Part shown: positions 44,114 through 52,869 of the stretch, in pieces
Position numbering within the stretch: position 1 is the first letter of the stretch
Layout of the letters: each line of letters begins with the position of its first letter
NCBI GenBank assembly: GCA_016795065.1
Contig: JAEUIU010000046.1
Coordinates: 1-64,000, forward strand
Origin: Phycisphaerae bacterium
GTDB taxonomy: Bacteria > Planctomycetota > Phycisphaerae > Phycisphaerales > SM1A02
DNA length: 64,000 nucleotides
Reading direction: 5' to 3'
Made by a program: the position numbers and the translations under genes
The notes under the pieces: generated by a model
Databases searched by the model: none
The model's input: only the letters and a program-made list of their open reading frames with translations
What the model was told of the DNA's origin: nothing

Positions 44114-47100
44114 TTGCGTTGCTCCGTGGATTGGATGCCCGGCGCCGTCGATGGCTGCGACCCCGGCTGATCCGCCGTCGGCGTCGGCGCGATCGGGATG
44201 GCGTCCGTCGGCTCGAACAGCAGCCGCGTCGTCAGGGCGATGGCCCGTTCGCCCTCGATGAGTTGTTCGACGACCGAGCCCGCCCGAGCCCGTCGTGTCA
44301 CGCTCTCCTGAATGATCTCGAGGATCGGCTCCTTGAGCGCCGGCCGGTCCGCCACCGTCACGGTGGCGAGCAGTTCCAAAAGCGTCCCCTGCCCTGCGGC
44401 ACAGCGCTGCAGCGGCCCTTCGGCCAAGCGCTGGCGTGCGGCGTTGCGGCGGTCGATCTCCTCGAGCGGCACCGGGAAGGGCTCGGAGAGGAACATCGCC
44501 CCGGCCTTCATCCGCCATTGTGCGACCAGGCGGAGCATCCAGTCGTCGGCCGGCAGGCTGACCATGACCTCTTCGTAGCCAATTCGGAACATGCGTCCCC
44601 GCTCGGCATAGGCCACCGCCAATCGTTCGGCGAGGCCATCGATCGCGTGACGCGGCCCATCGGCGAGCGCCAACAAGCGACGCACGATTGCGAGGCGTGC
44701 CCGACGCGGCCAATCCGACGAACGGGTCGGCGGCAAGCGCTCGCGGGTCAGTTGTTCGACGAGCGCCGCGGTCGACGCCGATTCCGGCGCCGTCGGCAAC
44801 TGGTCGAGCAGTTCCTGCAACACCGTCACGCCGGAGTCGAACCGTTCGGAGAGGACCGTCTGGGCAAGGTCACGCACGTCGTTAGGAGAACCTCGCAGTG
44901 CCTCGCCGACGAGCACCTCGGCGTCGCGCGGTCCGAGATCACCGATGAGCGGCCGCGACCTCAGGGCCCGCAGCTCATCCTGCCTCTTCGCCGCATCGCG
45001 ACCCGCCGCCTCGTAGGACGCGGTGAACTCGCCGTCGGTACCGGTGGCGTGCCCTGCGGTAAGGACCGCCTCGCCAAGGGCCGGCGGCGAGTTCAACTCC
45101 TCTTCGGTTTGATCCAGTGCCGCATCGGCGCCGGGCACATCCCCGCTACTCATCGCCTGGGCTGCAGCATTCAGGCGGGCGAAGGCGACGACCACCCGCA
45201 TCCGTTCGACGTCATCGTTCTGCGGCGCGTTGGACGCCTTCTCAAACGCCGCGTTCCACCGTTCAAGCAGGACGCTGTCGACGCGAATGCCGCCGCTCGA
45301 AGTGCTTCCCGCCGGCGCAGGCCATGACGCGAGAATGCGCTCGAGGCCGCGGTTGCGCACGTCGTTCGAGGCGTCGGGATCCACCACGAACTCAGGCAGG
45401 AACCAGGCGGTGTCGTAGGAGAGGTCAAGCAGGCTGGTCAGGACCCAAAGGCGCGACGAGCCGATCTTGGGCGATGTAAACCAAAGGGTGACAGCGTCGC
45501 GCACGCGCGGCTGATCGGGCGAGCGCTCGGTCCAATCGACGACGGCGACGAGGCGACCCAAGAGATCCGAGCCGCGTCCCGACTCGGTGATGTTGAGTCC
45601 GCTCTCTAACACTTCGCCAATGGCGTCGAGATAGCCGCCCTGAAGGGCCGCGCCCGAGCGCACCGACTTCTGGGCTTCGAACCAGCGTTCCCAGCGGTCG
45701 ACCGACGCCGGATCGGTCGCGGTCGAGGTGACCATGGTGCGCGCCGCACCATCGAGCCACGCACCAGCCGCTCCGTCAAAGACGGTCGAACCCTTGCCTC
45801 GCAGAAGCGCCCGCCGCGGGATCACCCGATCAAGCTGGAAGATCGCCGGCGACGCCACCGCAGCGGTCGAACTCGGCCGCGCCGCCACCTCGGCCAGCAT
45901 GCCCGTCGACCACGCTGCCCGCCAGACACCGAAGGGTTCGTCCGCGACGGGATATTCGACGCTCCAGGCATCGAGGAACTGCTTGGCGACATCGTCGCTC
46001 TCGATCTGTCGAAGGGCCGTCACCCCCGCCTCGATCGAGGCGGCGCGGGTCGTCGCGTCCAGGAGCGGCCACGAGCGACCAAGAGCATCCTGGAAACTCG
46101 ACCAGTCGCGAATCACCGCGGCGCTTGGTCGGTTCGCTTCCAACTGGAGTCGACGTGCGACGCTGGCAAGACCTTCCGGCGCCTTGAGCGCCTCGCGAAG
46201 GGCCACCTTCACATCGTCGGAAACCGGAGCCCCGCGCAGATCCGGTGGTCGCACCCAACGGGCAGGCCGCACAACGCCTGGGCGATCGACCTCGACCGCG
46301 GGCACTTCCGGCGGTTTCGCGTTGCGGGCGATCTCTTCCTGGGTCATCGGTGGCGGCACCGCCGGTCCGACCGCGACTTTCGGGGCTGGCGGCGGCGTGA
46401 GCACCCAAGCGAGCCCGAGGATCACCAGCGCACCGACGGCCACGAACACCAGGACGAGGCGGGCAAGGCGTCCGGGCGTGTCGCCAGCCACTTCGCGGGC
46501 GAACGTTTCGTCCAGCTGTTCGAACGCCATCGCCAAACGAGAATGTTCGACCGGTCTCCACATCGGGGCATCCGCGATGGCCGAACGGGCCCGCGATTGC
46601 GGTGTCACGCTTCCTGCCCGCAGCGACGCAGCGAGCCCGAGGACGACCTTCGACAGCCCGGCGCTGCCGACGCCATGCCGCGACGCGACCGCCAGCAGTC
46701 GGGCCCGCGACTCGTGATTCCATCCGCCGCACGCCACCAGCGTCGCGAGCACCTCGCGATCGAATTCGGTCAGCTCGGCGGCCGTCGGCAGGCCCGGGTC
46801 GGGCCGCTTCGGGGCAAGCGTCACCATCACCGCGCCGGGCTTCGGCGGCGGCTCGCGCAGACCTAACGCCTTGCGCACCGCGGCCGGCGCCACCGGTGCC
46901 ACCGCCGCGAGCCCCTCCTTCGCCTCGACATTGCCGCTGCGCGCCGCCTGTTCACCAAGCCAGTTGGCGGCCTGTTCCAGTTCGCGCACCAGCCGTTCGC
47001 CCTCGGGCTCGCGACCGGCCGGATGTCGGAGCACCCGTTGGCGCTGCCGCTCGAGTGCAGCCGCGATCTCGCCGGCGGCAAGCTCGCCCTCGGGGAGCCC

Positions 47101-47166
47101 TAACAGGACGCGCGGCGGCGCTCCGGGCGGGATGCCGAGGAAGCGTTGGCTGGGGGCGATCCTCAT
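44110..47166 (-). CDS. Large single-pass membrane protein with J-domain-like N-terminus
   Basis: A 1018-residue protein of the VWA-Exb operon. Residues 15-70 (LLGLPEGELAAGEIAAALER, LVRELEQAANWLG) recall the degenerate J-domain-like modules of Planctomycetota, without an HPD motif. Residues 110-230 are a mixed cytoplasmic segment. One membrane helix covers about 234-257 (LARLVLVFVAVGALVILGLA). The remaining 760 residues are mainly helical, suggesting a periplasmic scaffold. It starts with ATGA overlap onto the stop of the upstream TPR gene and ends with GTGA overlap. I do not recognise a family; the long open frame with overlaps on both ends argues strongly that it is real. Confidence 0.85.
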   Translation of the reverse strand: MRIAPSQRFLGIPPGAPPRVLLGLPEGELAAGEIAAALERQRQRVLRHPAGREPEGERLVRELEQAANWLGEQAARSGNVEAKEGLAAVAPVAPAAVRKALGLREPPPKPGAVMVTLAPKRPDPGLPTAAELTEFDREVLATLVACGGWNHESRARLLAVASRHGVGSAGLSKVVLGLAASLRAGSVTPQSRARSAIADAPMWRPVEHSRLAMAFEQLDETFAREVAGDTPGRLARLVLVFVAVGALVILGLAWVLTPPPAPKVAVGPAVPPPMTQEEIARNAKPPEVPAVEVDRPGVVRPARWVRPPDLRGAPVSDDVKVALREALKAPEGLASVARRLQLEANRPSAAVIRDWSSFQDALGRSWPLLDATTRAASIEAGVTALRQIESDDVAKQFLDAWSVEYPVADEPFGVWRAAWSTGMLAEVAARPSSTAAVASPAIFQLDRVIPRRALLRGKGSTVFDGAAGAWLDGAARTMVTSTATDPASVDRWERWFEAQKSVRSGAALQGGYLDAIGEVLESGLNITESGRGSDLLGRLVAVVDWTERSPDQPRVRDAVTLWFTSPKIGSSRLWVLTSLLDLSYDTAWFLPEFVVDPDASNDVRNRGLERILASWPAPAGSTSSGGIRVDSVLLERWNAAFEKASNAPQNDDVERMRVVVAFARLNAAAQAMSSGDVPGADAALDQTEEELNSPPALGEAVLTAGHATGTDGEFTASYEAAGRDAAKRQDELRALRSRPLIGDLGPRDAEVLVGEALRGSPNDVRDLAQTVLSERFDSGVTVLQELLDQLPTAPESASTAALVEQLTRERLPPTRSSDWPRRARLAIVRRLLALADGPRHAIDGLAERLAVAYAERGRMFRIGYEEVMVSLPADDWMLRLVAQWRMKAGAMFLSEPFPVPLEEIDRRNAARQRLAEGPLQRCAAGQGTLLELLATVTVADRPALKEPILEIIQESVTRRARAGSVVEQLIEGERAIALTTRLLFEPTDAIPIAPTPTADQPGSQPSTAPGIQSTEQRK

Positions 47167-49862
47167 GGGCTCGCCTCCTTCCCGCCGGTGGCGGGGGCTG
47201 CGGGCGCCGGCGTTTCGGACGCCTCAGGTTTCGCCTCGACGCCGATGAGCGTTCGTTCCAGTTCTCGCAAGCGACCGGCCCACGGCTCGGGGCCGAGATC
47301 CGGATGCAACTGCCGATGCTGCTGAAGGACCGCCTTGGCCCGCCCGGCGTCGATCCGGGCGAGCAGTTCGAGGAAGGTCACCTTCGCCCGGAACCAGCGG
47401 TCGCTCCGCTCGGAGCTGCCGGCGATGAGGAGACGCAGCGAATCCAGGGCAAGCTCGTTGTCGGCGACCGACGCGGCGAGCGTCGCGGTCAGTTCGAGGA
47501 GCAGCGGATCCTTCGCCCGCTTCGCGAGCAGGGCCTTGGCCAGGGTCAGTCCGCGAAGGGCGATCTCACGGTCACCGCCGCCCTGGCTTGCTTCGGCCGC
47601 TGCCTGCAGTGTCGTGACCGCGACCGACTCCATCGCATTCTCCGCCAAGGCCGCCTCCAGCGAGCCCGACGTGGCGACCGCGTTCTCAAGAATGCGTTCG
47701 CCGGTGCGAAGCGTCGCGTCGATGATCGCCCCTCGGTCCGCCGTCGGCGTCGCGCCGATGGCCACCTCGCGGAGTTTCGCGCTCGCGAAGCGGAAGACAT
47801 GGCGTCGGGCGACATCAGCGCTTCGCCGCGCCTCGTCCCCCTTCTCCGCCTCGAGATCCGCCAGACGCGCCAGCGCCGGCACCAGATCCCCGCGGGCGAG
47901 GGCGAGCTGAACGCGCCGCACGCTCAGCTCCGCCGAGACGGGCTTCGGGTCGAGGAGCTTTGCCTTGACGAGTTCATCAATCCGATCGATCAGGGCCGCA
48001 CCGTAGGCGACATCGGCGACCTCGGGGCTCAGGGCGATCTCCAGGGCCTGTCGGGTGACGGTCAGGCTCGATCCCGGCAGGCCCTCATAGGTGCCGTCGG
48101 GCCCGCCGCTCGGGGCCATCGATCGCGACAGTTCGAGAAACCGCTTGCCCACCGAGGCCCGCTCCGTGCCGGAAGAGGCCCGATAGAGTCGGTAATAGCT
48201 GTTGAGGGCCTGCCGCTTGACCTCGTCGGTCGCGCCGGCGCCGGTCACGAGCCGCTCGAGATCGTCGCGGCGCGGAATCTCGACCAAGGTCGTTCGCCGC
48301 AACAGCACCTGTGGCACGCGAGCGCTTGCGGGATGATGCCCGATGAAGGCATCGACGCGTTGACGCAACTCTTTCGCCAGCGCCACGTGGGCTTCCGAAC
48401 CGGCGCTCGCCTTGCCCATGAGCTTCTCGACGCAGACGAGAGCCATCCACTCCGACTCCTCGTCACGGCCTTCGCTCGCCTCGGTGACCGCCGCGAAGAG
48501 GACGCGGGCCGCCTCGAATTCGCCTCGCTCGAAGCGCGACCAGCCGGCGAGCGAACGGCAGGCAAGGCTCGCCGCCGCGAACTCGCTGACATCAGGCTCC
48601 TGAAGGGCCTGTTCAAGTTGCCGCGCCGCCTCGTCGTAGGCGCTCAGCGACGCGGTGACGTTCTTGGCCTCGCCCTCGCGCCGCCCGGTCTCGTAGGCGA
48701 GGACGCCGCGCACGTACTTCGAGGCGAATCCGCGGGTGCCGATCGCCTCCTCGCCAAAGCGGCGGGCGAGGTCGGCGATCTGTCCGAGCTCGCGTCGCGC
48801 CGCGAGCGAAGCGATCGCCTCACGGGCCATCGCCACTGCTTCGCGCGAACCGCCGCCATCGCGCAATCCGCCGACCGCAGCAATGCGAAGCCACGCACTC
48901 GGCGCGTCCGGCGTGAAGGCCTTGACGATGTCCCGCCCCGCCGTCCACTCCGAACGCTCGATCGCAGCGACCAATCGCCACGCGGGCAACTGTCGGCGAA
49001 TGCCGTCTGGGGCCTGCTGCACGTCCAGCAGCGCCAACCAGTCGCTTGCCGCCGCGAAGGATTCGGTGCGGCTCTTCGCCAGTGCCATGCCGAGGATCGT
49101 GTTGGCGAAGAATTCGTTCGATCGAAGGTCGAGCGACACGTCGTCCGGCGAGGGGTATTCCTGCCCCGTCTCCAGCAGTCGGGCGAAGATCGGTTGGGCC
49201 TGCTCGGCGAGCTTGCGATCGCCGGTGAGGATCGATCGGTAGTAGAGCGCCCAGGCCTCGAGGCCCATCGCCTCCTGCACCTGGCCGCGCACCACGTCGA
49301 CCCGATCCTGGACCCGCTCCCCGGCCAAGCCGTCGGTGCGCTCGCCGCGCCGCTCGAGGTCGCGCAGCCTGATCTCAAACCGCTTGCGCAGCTCAGCCGC
49401 CTCGGTCCCGATCGTCCCTAACGATTCGCGCGCGTCCGCGACCTTGACCTCATCACCCATCGCCGCCCGGAAGTCCTCGGCCACGCGTGACGAGGCCCGG
49501 TAGCGGGCCCGCAGGAGCGCGAGGCGAAGGCCATCGGCCTGCTTGGGCGACTCACGGGCGAGGAATGCCGACGAGCGGGCAACGAGTTCGTCGCGGCGAG
49601 CCGCATCCTCTTCGCGCTCCAGCAACTCCGGATAGACGTCGGCCAGCCGTTCGACGAGACGGGCCCGATCCTCGGGCAACGTTGCTGCGGTGATCTCGCG
49701 TTCCAGATGCTCGGCAAGCAATCGGGTTAGGCGAAGCCGCTCGAGATACGGACCTAACGCGTCGCCCGTCTGATCGGCGGCCCATGCGGCGGCCAGTGCC
49801 ACCGGCACAGCAAGGTGGCTCGCCAGGAGCACCATCGCCACCAGCCCGGCGCGACCCGCCAT
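47163..49862 (-). CDS. Large exported TPR-like repeat protein
   Basis: About 899 residues from ATG 49862, where a signal peptide (MAGRAGLVAMVLLASHLAVP...) begins. An alternative ATG at 49916 has AGGTG upstream, would overlap the ExbD stop by 17 bp and would add 18 residues. The protein is almost entirely helical with recurrent Ala/Leu/Glu patterns (AAWRLVAAIERSEW-like and ASLSAYDEAARQLEQAL), as in TPR/SEL1 superhelices. A Pro/Ala tail ends the protein. It sits between the two ExbD genes and the 1018-residue gene, coupled to the latter by ATGA, so it is probably a periplasmic partner of the Exb motor. Confidence 0.82.
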   Translation of the reverse strand: MAGRAGLVAMVLLASHLAVPVALAAAWAADQTGDALGPYLERLRLTRLLAEHLEREITAATLPEDRARLVERLADVYPELLEREEDAARRDELVARSSAFLARESPKQADGLRLALLRARYRASSRVAEDFRAAMGDEVKVADARESLGTIGTEAAELRKRFEIRLRDLERRGERTDGLAGERVQDRVDVVRGQVQEAMGLEAWALYYRSILTGDRKLAEQAQPIFARLLETGQEYPSPDDVSLDLRSNEFFANTILGMALAKSRTESFAAASDWLALLDVQQAPDGIRRQLPAWRLVAAIERSEWTAGRDIVKAFTPDAPSAWLRIAAVGGLRDGGGSREAVAMAREAIASLAARRELGQIADLARRFGEEAIGTRGFASKYVRGVLAYETGRREGEAKNVTASLSAYDEAARQLEQALQEPDVSEFAAASLACRSLAGWSRFERGEFEAARVLFAAVTEASEGRDEESEWMALVCVEKLMGKASAGSEAHVALAKELRQRVDAFIGHHPASARVPQVLLRRTTLVEIPRRDDLERLVTGAGATDEVKRQALNSYYRLYRASSGTERASVGKRFLELSRSMAPSGGPDGTYEGLPGSSLTVTRQALEIALSPEVADVAYGAALIDRIDELVKAKLLDPKPVSAELSVRRVQLALARGDLVPALARLADLEAEKGDEARRSADVARRHVFRFASAKLREVAIGATPTADRGAIIDATLRTGERILENAVATSGSLEAALAENAMESVAVTTLQAAAEASQGGGDREIALRGLTLAKALLAKRAKDPLLLELTATLAASVADNELALDSLRLLIAGSSERSDRWFRAKVTFLELLARIDAGRAKAVLQQHRQLHPDLGPEPWAGRLRELERTLIGVEAKPEASETPAPAAPATGGKEASP

Positions 49863-49899
49863 GGGTCGTCGCTCACGACTGGATCCGGAGGATGGTGAG

Positions 49900-50316
49900 T
49901 TAGCGCGCAGGAACATAGGTCACCTGTTCGAATCCCGCATCGCGGCCGGCCTGAACGGCGGCGGTGGCGAAGCCGACCGTCGGTCCGGGCGAAACACGGA
50001 TGAAGAGCCCTGCCGACTTCTCGAGCGACTCGAGGGCCTTGGTGAGCGAATCGCGATCGCGGAAGACCCGCTCGCCCAAACGATACGCGGCGCCGTCGGC
50101 GGTCGAGACGACCTCAACGACCTGCGGCTGGAAATCGCTCGCCTTTGCCCCGGCACTCGTCTTGTCTGCGGTGATGTTCGGCGAGAGCCTGTTCTCGTTG
50201 CGGCCGACCGCGGTGGTGAAGAGAAAGTAGGAAAGCAGAAGGAACGTGGCATCGATCATCGACGCCATGTTCAGCGCCGGCTTCGTGTCGCGGTTGCCCT
50301 TGGCTCGGATGCGCAC
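49900..50316 (-). CDS. ExbD/TolR-family protein (type b)
   Basis: A 138-residue single-pass inner-membrane protein. The helix NMASMIDATFLLLSYFLFTT holds the proton-carrying Asp of the ExbD/TolR family. The periplasmic domain ends in VQAGRDAGFEQVTYVPAR, a tail shared with the second cluster's ExbD at 55489-55911 and absent from the neighbouring ExbD. It starts 1 bp after the stop of the type-a ExbD gene, so both ExbDs are made together and may form a mixed dimer. Confidence 0.9.
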   Translation of the reverse strand: MRIRAKGNRDTKPALNMASMIDATFLLLSYFLFTTAVGRNENRLSPNITADKTSAGAKASDFQPQVVEVVSTADGAAYRLGERVFRDRDSLTKALESLEKSAGLFIRVSPGPTVGFATAAVQAGRDAGFEQVTYVPAR

Positions 50317-50317
50317 G

Positions 50318-50776
50318 TCAGCTTCCTCCCTTCGACTTGTCCGAGGGAGGCGAGGTCCCGATGCGCACGCCCTTCACTCCAGCCCGCTCGAGGGCGGTGA
50401 GCACGCCGTTCAGCCGCTCCGCCGGAGCGTTGCGATCGGCCCGCACCAGCGGACGGAACGCCGAGGGATCGGCGCTCGCCGACGCCGGACCGGTGCGCAT
50501 CGCCAGGTCGGCGGCCATCGCCTCGAGCTCGTTGACCGAGACCGTCGCGTCGTTGACGACGATTGTCCCTTGCGCGTCGAGGTTGATGACCAGGCCTGCG
50601 AGGTCCTTCGATTTCTCCTCCTCGCCGCGCTCGGACGGAAGGTCCAGGTTGGTACGAGCCATCTGGGCCATCTGAGCCGTGGTCAGAAAGAAAATGAGCA
50701 ACTGAAACACGATGTCGATCATCGGCGTCATGTCGAGAGCGAGAACGCGATCGCGTTTGGCGTGGGCAAATCTCAT
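50318..50776 (-). CDS. ExbD/TolR-family protein (type a)
   Basis: A 152-residue protein. The TM helix LDMTPMIDIVFQLLIFFLTT is canonical for ExbD, with the essential Asp in MID. The periplasmic domain carries a NALV-type core (LVINLDAQGTIVVNDATVSV, LVRADRNAPAERLNGVLTAL). In the family, ExbD with ExbB converts proton flow into movement of a periplasm-spanning partner. The ExbB gene lies 38 bp upstream and a second ExbD follows. It matches the 55908-56345 protein in type. Confidence 0.92.
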   Translation of the reverse strand: MRFAHAKRDRVLALDMTPMIDIVFQLLIFFLTTAQMAQMARTNLDLPSERGEEEKSKDLAGLVINLDAQGTIVVNDATVSVNELEAMAADLAMRTGPASASADPSAFRPLVRADRNAPAERLNGVLTALERAGVKGVRIGTSPPSDKSKGGS

Positions 50777-50814
50777 CGGCGGCTCCGCACGGTCGACCTG
50801 CTTCTGGAGTTGGC

Positions 50815-51633
50815 TCAGGCTCGGGCGGCCGCGGCGGGACGGGGAGCCGCCTGGCGCTGGGCCGGCGGTGCGCTCTCAAGAAGCATGGTCAGTTCCTCCA
50901 GCCGTTGTCCGGCCTCGGAGGCGACGCTGTCGATGCGGTTTCGGAAGAAGGTGAAGAGCGTGACCGCGGGAATCGCCACGACGAGTCCCTGGAACGTGGT
51001 GATGAGCGCGATCGAGATGTTGTAGGCGAGTTGCTCGTAGTACCCGGCGTTGTTCGCGGCGCTGGTGGCGACGGTGTCGAACGCGCCGATCATGCCCTGC
51101 ACCGTGCCGAGGAGGCCCAGCAGCGGAGCGACACTGCCGATCACGCCGATCGAATCGGTCGAGCGGTAGAGGCGGGCCGTCTCCTCGGCGCCGGCTTCCT
51201 CGATCGCGTTCTTCAGCTCAAAGGCACCGAAGCTCGAACGCAGGTACCGGGTCAGCCCCGGAGCGAGAATGCGGCAGAGGTAACAGTCGTTGGAGGGCAG
51301 CAGGCAGTACTCCAGCGCCGCCTCGGCCTGCCCCTCGGCAAGCATGCCTTTCAGCGTGCGGAGCTTGTCCGGCGGAATGAGCGTCTGCCGTCGGATCTGG
51401 ACCGCGTGGATCACAACGAGGGCCATCGCCGCAATCGACAGAGCCACGATGATGTAGCCGATGATGCCGCCGCCGGTGATGAACTTGAGAAGCGTCGATC
51501 CCGGGCCGGAGGCCGTGTCGGCGGCGCCGCCTGCTGCCGGTGCAGCCGGAGTCGTTTGGGCAAGCACCTGCGGCAGGGCGTGCAGCAGGTGGCTGGTGAG
51601 GGAGTGAAGCGGGAGAGTGAGATCAGTGAACAT
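50815..51633 (-). CDS. ExbB/TolQ/MotA-family proton channel protein
   Basis: A 272-residue protein. It has an N-terminal signal-like segment and three transmembrane helices: about 54-76 (GGGIIGYIIVALSIAAMALV), about 160-185 (IGVIGSVAPLLGLLGTVQGM) and about 205-230 (ISIALITTFQGLVVAIPAV). The last two match the TolQ/ExbB signature. The cytoplasmic loop carries three cysteines (C110, C117, C120 in YCLLPSNDCYLC), unusual for the family and possibly metal-binding. The C-terminus is Ala/Pro-rich. It is followed by two ExbD genes. Confidence 0.92.
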   Translation of the reverse strand: MFTDLTLPLHSLTSHLLHALPQVLAQTTPAAPAAGGAADTASGPGSTLLKFITGGGIIGYIIVALSIAAMALVVIHAVQIRRQTLIPPDKLRTLKGMLAEGQAEAALEYCLLPSNDCYLCRILAPGLTRYLRSSFGAFELKNAIEEAGAEETARLYRSTDSIGVIGSVAPLLGLLGTVQGMIGAFDTVATSAANNAGYYEQLAYNISIALITTFQGLVVAIPAVTLFTFFRNRIDSVASEAGQRLEELTMLLESAPPAQRQAAPRPAAAARA

Positions 51634-51663
51634 GCGTACGACGCCCTTCCGATGGCGGGAGTG

Positions 51664-52869
51664 TCATGAGGTCGGCTGTGGTGCCTGCTTGGATTCGTTC
51701 GACGCGGGAGCGGGCTCGCTTGCCTGCCCCTTGGAGTTCGTGGTGGCGCCGGGCGCGGCCTGACGCTTGCGGATCGCAACGCCGCCGCCGCGCCCCGCCA
51801 GCTCGCGCTCGACGATTGCGGCGCTTTCGGCGTCGCCCATCGTCCGCAGCGCTTCGGCGCTCAAGGCCAACGCCTCATTGGCCAACGACGGCGGGCAATC
51901 GGGTCCTAACGCCGCGACTTCAAGCAACCGGAGGACGCCTTGCACGCGAGCGTCGCGATCTTCCTCGGCCACGAGCGAGCGTCCGACCGCGAAGCCAGCC
52001 CAGCCGCGAGCCCAGGTCGGGAGGGACTTCGCCGCCGAGAGCGCGGCCGTTCTCGCCTTCGCTCGGGCCTCGGCGTCCAGGCTCGGCTGATCGGCCCCGG
52101 TGCGACTCAGTTCGGCCATCGCCGCCAGGAGGCCAACGCCGCCCTCCTCGCGCTTGCCGACAGGCGGCGCCGCCCCACGCAGGAGCGCCGCGTACACCCG
52201 GGCCATCCGCAGCGTTTCCGCATCGACCGGCGGCGTCGCCCCATCAGGGAACGCCCGATCGATCTCGGTTGCGATCGCTTCCGTTCCCGCGTCGGGTTGC
52301 CAAGTCGGGGCGAGCGCGGGCGAAAGGAGCGTTGCGTCGTCGAGGACCGGCGGCAGCGTCGCGTACCGATCGGTCGTGATCTTGGCCCGCCGCAATCGGG
52401 CGACCTCGAGGGCCGGCAGAATCGACGCAAGCCGATCCGCCTCGCGACTGGTCGAGAGTCGACATCGCAAGAGCCCCTCGGCGACGATGAGCGCCACCTC
52501 GGTGTTCGAGCCGCGAAAGGTCGCAAAGTGCTTCTCGAGCAAGGCCGAGGCGAGCGGATAGTCGCCCCGCTGCACACGGCTGCGGGCTCGCCAGAGCTCG
52601 GTCGCCACGGCGAGTTGGCCTCGCTCGGTTTCGGTCAGGGGGCGGTCGGTCACCGTTTGCACCTGATCCCAAGGAATGCTCGAGGCGACACCCGCCTTGG
52701 TGATGCGCAGGCCGCCGCGCTCGAAGTCAATGCGCTCGCAGGCAATCGCCTCGGCGCCGCCGCGCACGACGACAATCGCGGCAAGCGCGACCGAGGGCGT
52801 CAGCGAAACGCTCGCCAGCAGCATCCAGCCCAACACCGATCGGGTCGCATGGCGAAAGGGCATCGTCAA
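51664..52869 (-). CDS. Exported hypothetical protein with TPR-like region
   Basis: A 401-residue protein with a signal peptide (ending SVALAA). The N-terminal 40 mature residues form a small beta unit (IVVVRGGAEAIACERIDFER, GLRITKAGVASSIPWDQV), like other planctomycete proteins of this kind. The rest is helical and repeat-like, with a Ser/Pro/Ala tail. The ATG at 52869 overlaps the VWA stop (ATGA), so translation is coupled. It is probably a periplasmic component of the Exb-linked machine. No enzyme motif is seen. Confidence 0.8.
   Translation of the reverse strand: MTMPFRHATRSVLGWMLLASVSLTPSVALAAIVVVRGGAEAIACERIDFERGGLRITKAGVASSIPWDQVQTVTDRPLTETERGQLAVATELWRARSRVQRGDYPLASALLEKHFATFRGSNTEVALIVAEGLLRCRLSTSREADRLASILPALEVARLRRAKITTDRYATLPPVLDDATLLSPALAPTWQPDAGTEAIATEIDRAFPDGATPPVDAETLRMARVYAALLRGAAPPVGKREEGGVGLLAAMAELSRTGADQPSLDAEARAKARTAALSAAKSLPTWARGWAGFAVGRSLVAEEDRDARVQGVLRLLEVAALGPDCPPSLANEALALSAEALRTMGDAESAAIVERELAGRGGGVAIRKRQAAPGATTNSKGQASEPAPASNESKQAPQPTS

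Noticed and set aside
46602..49421. 939-codon plus-strand open frame opposite the large TPR-like genes
   Set aside because: The minus-strand genes have signal peptides, overlaps and operon context; the plus frame is Arg/Ala-rich without domains and has no ribosome site.
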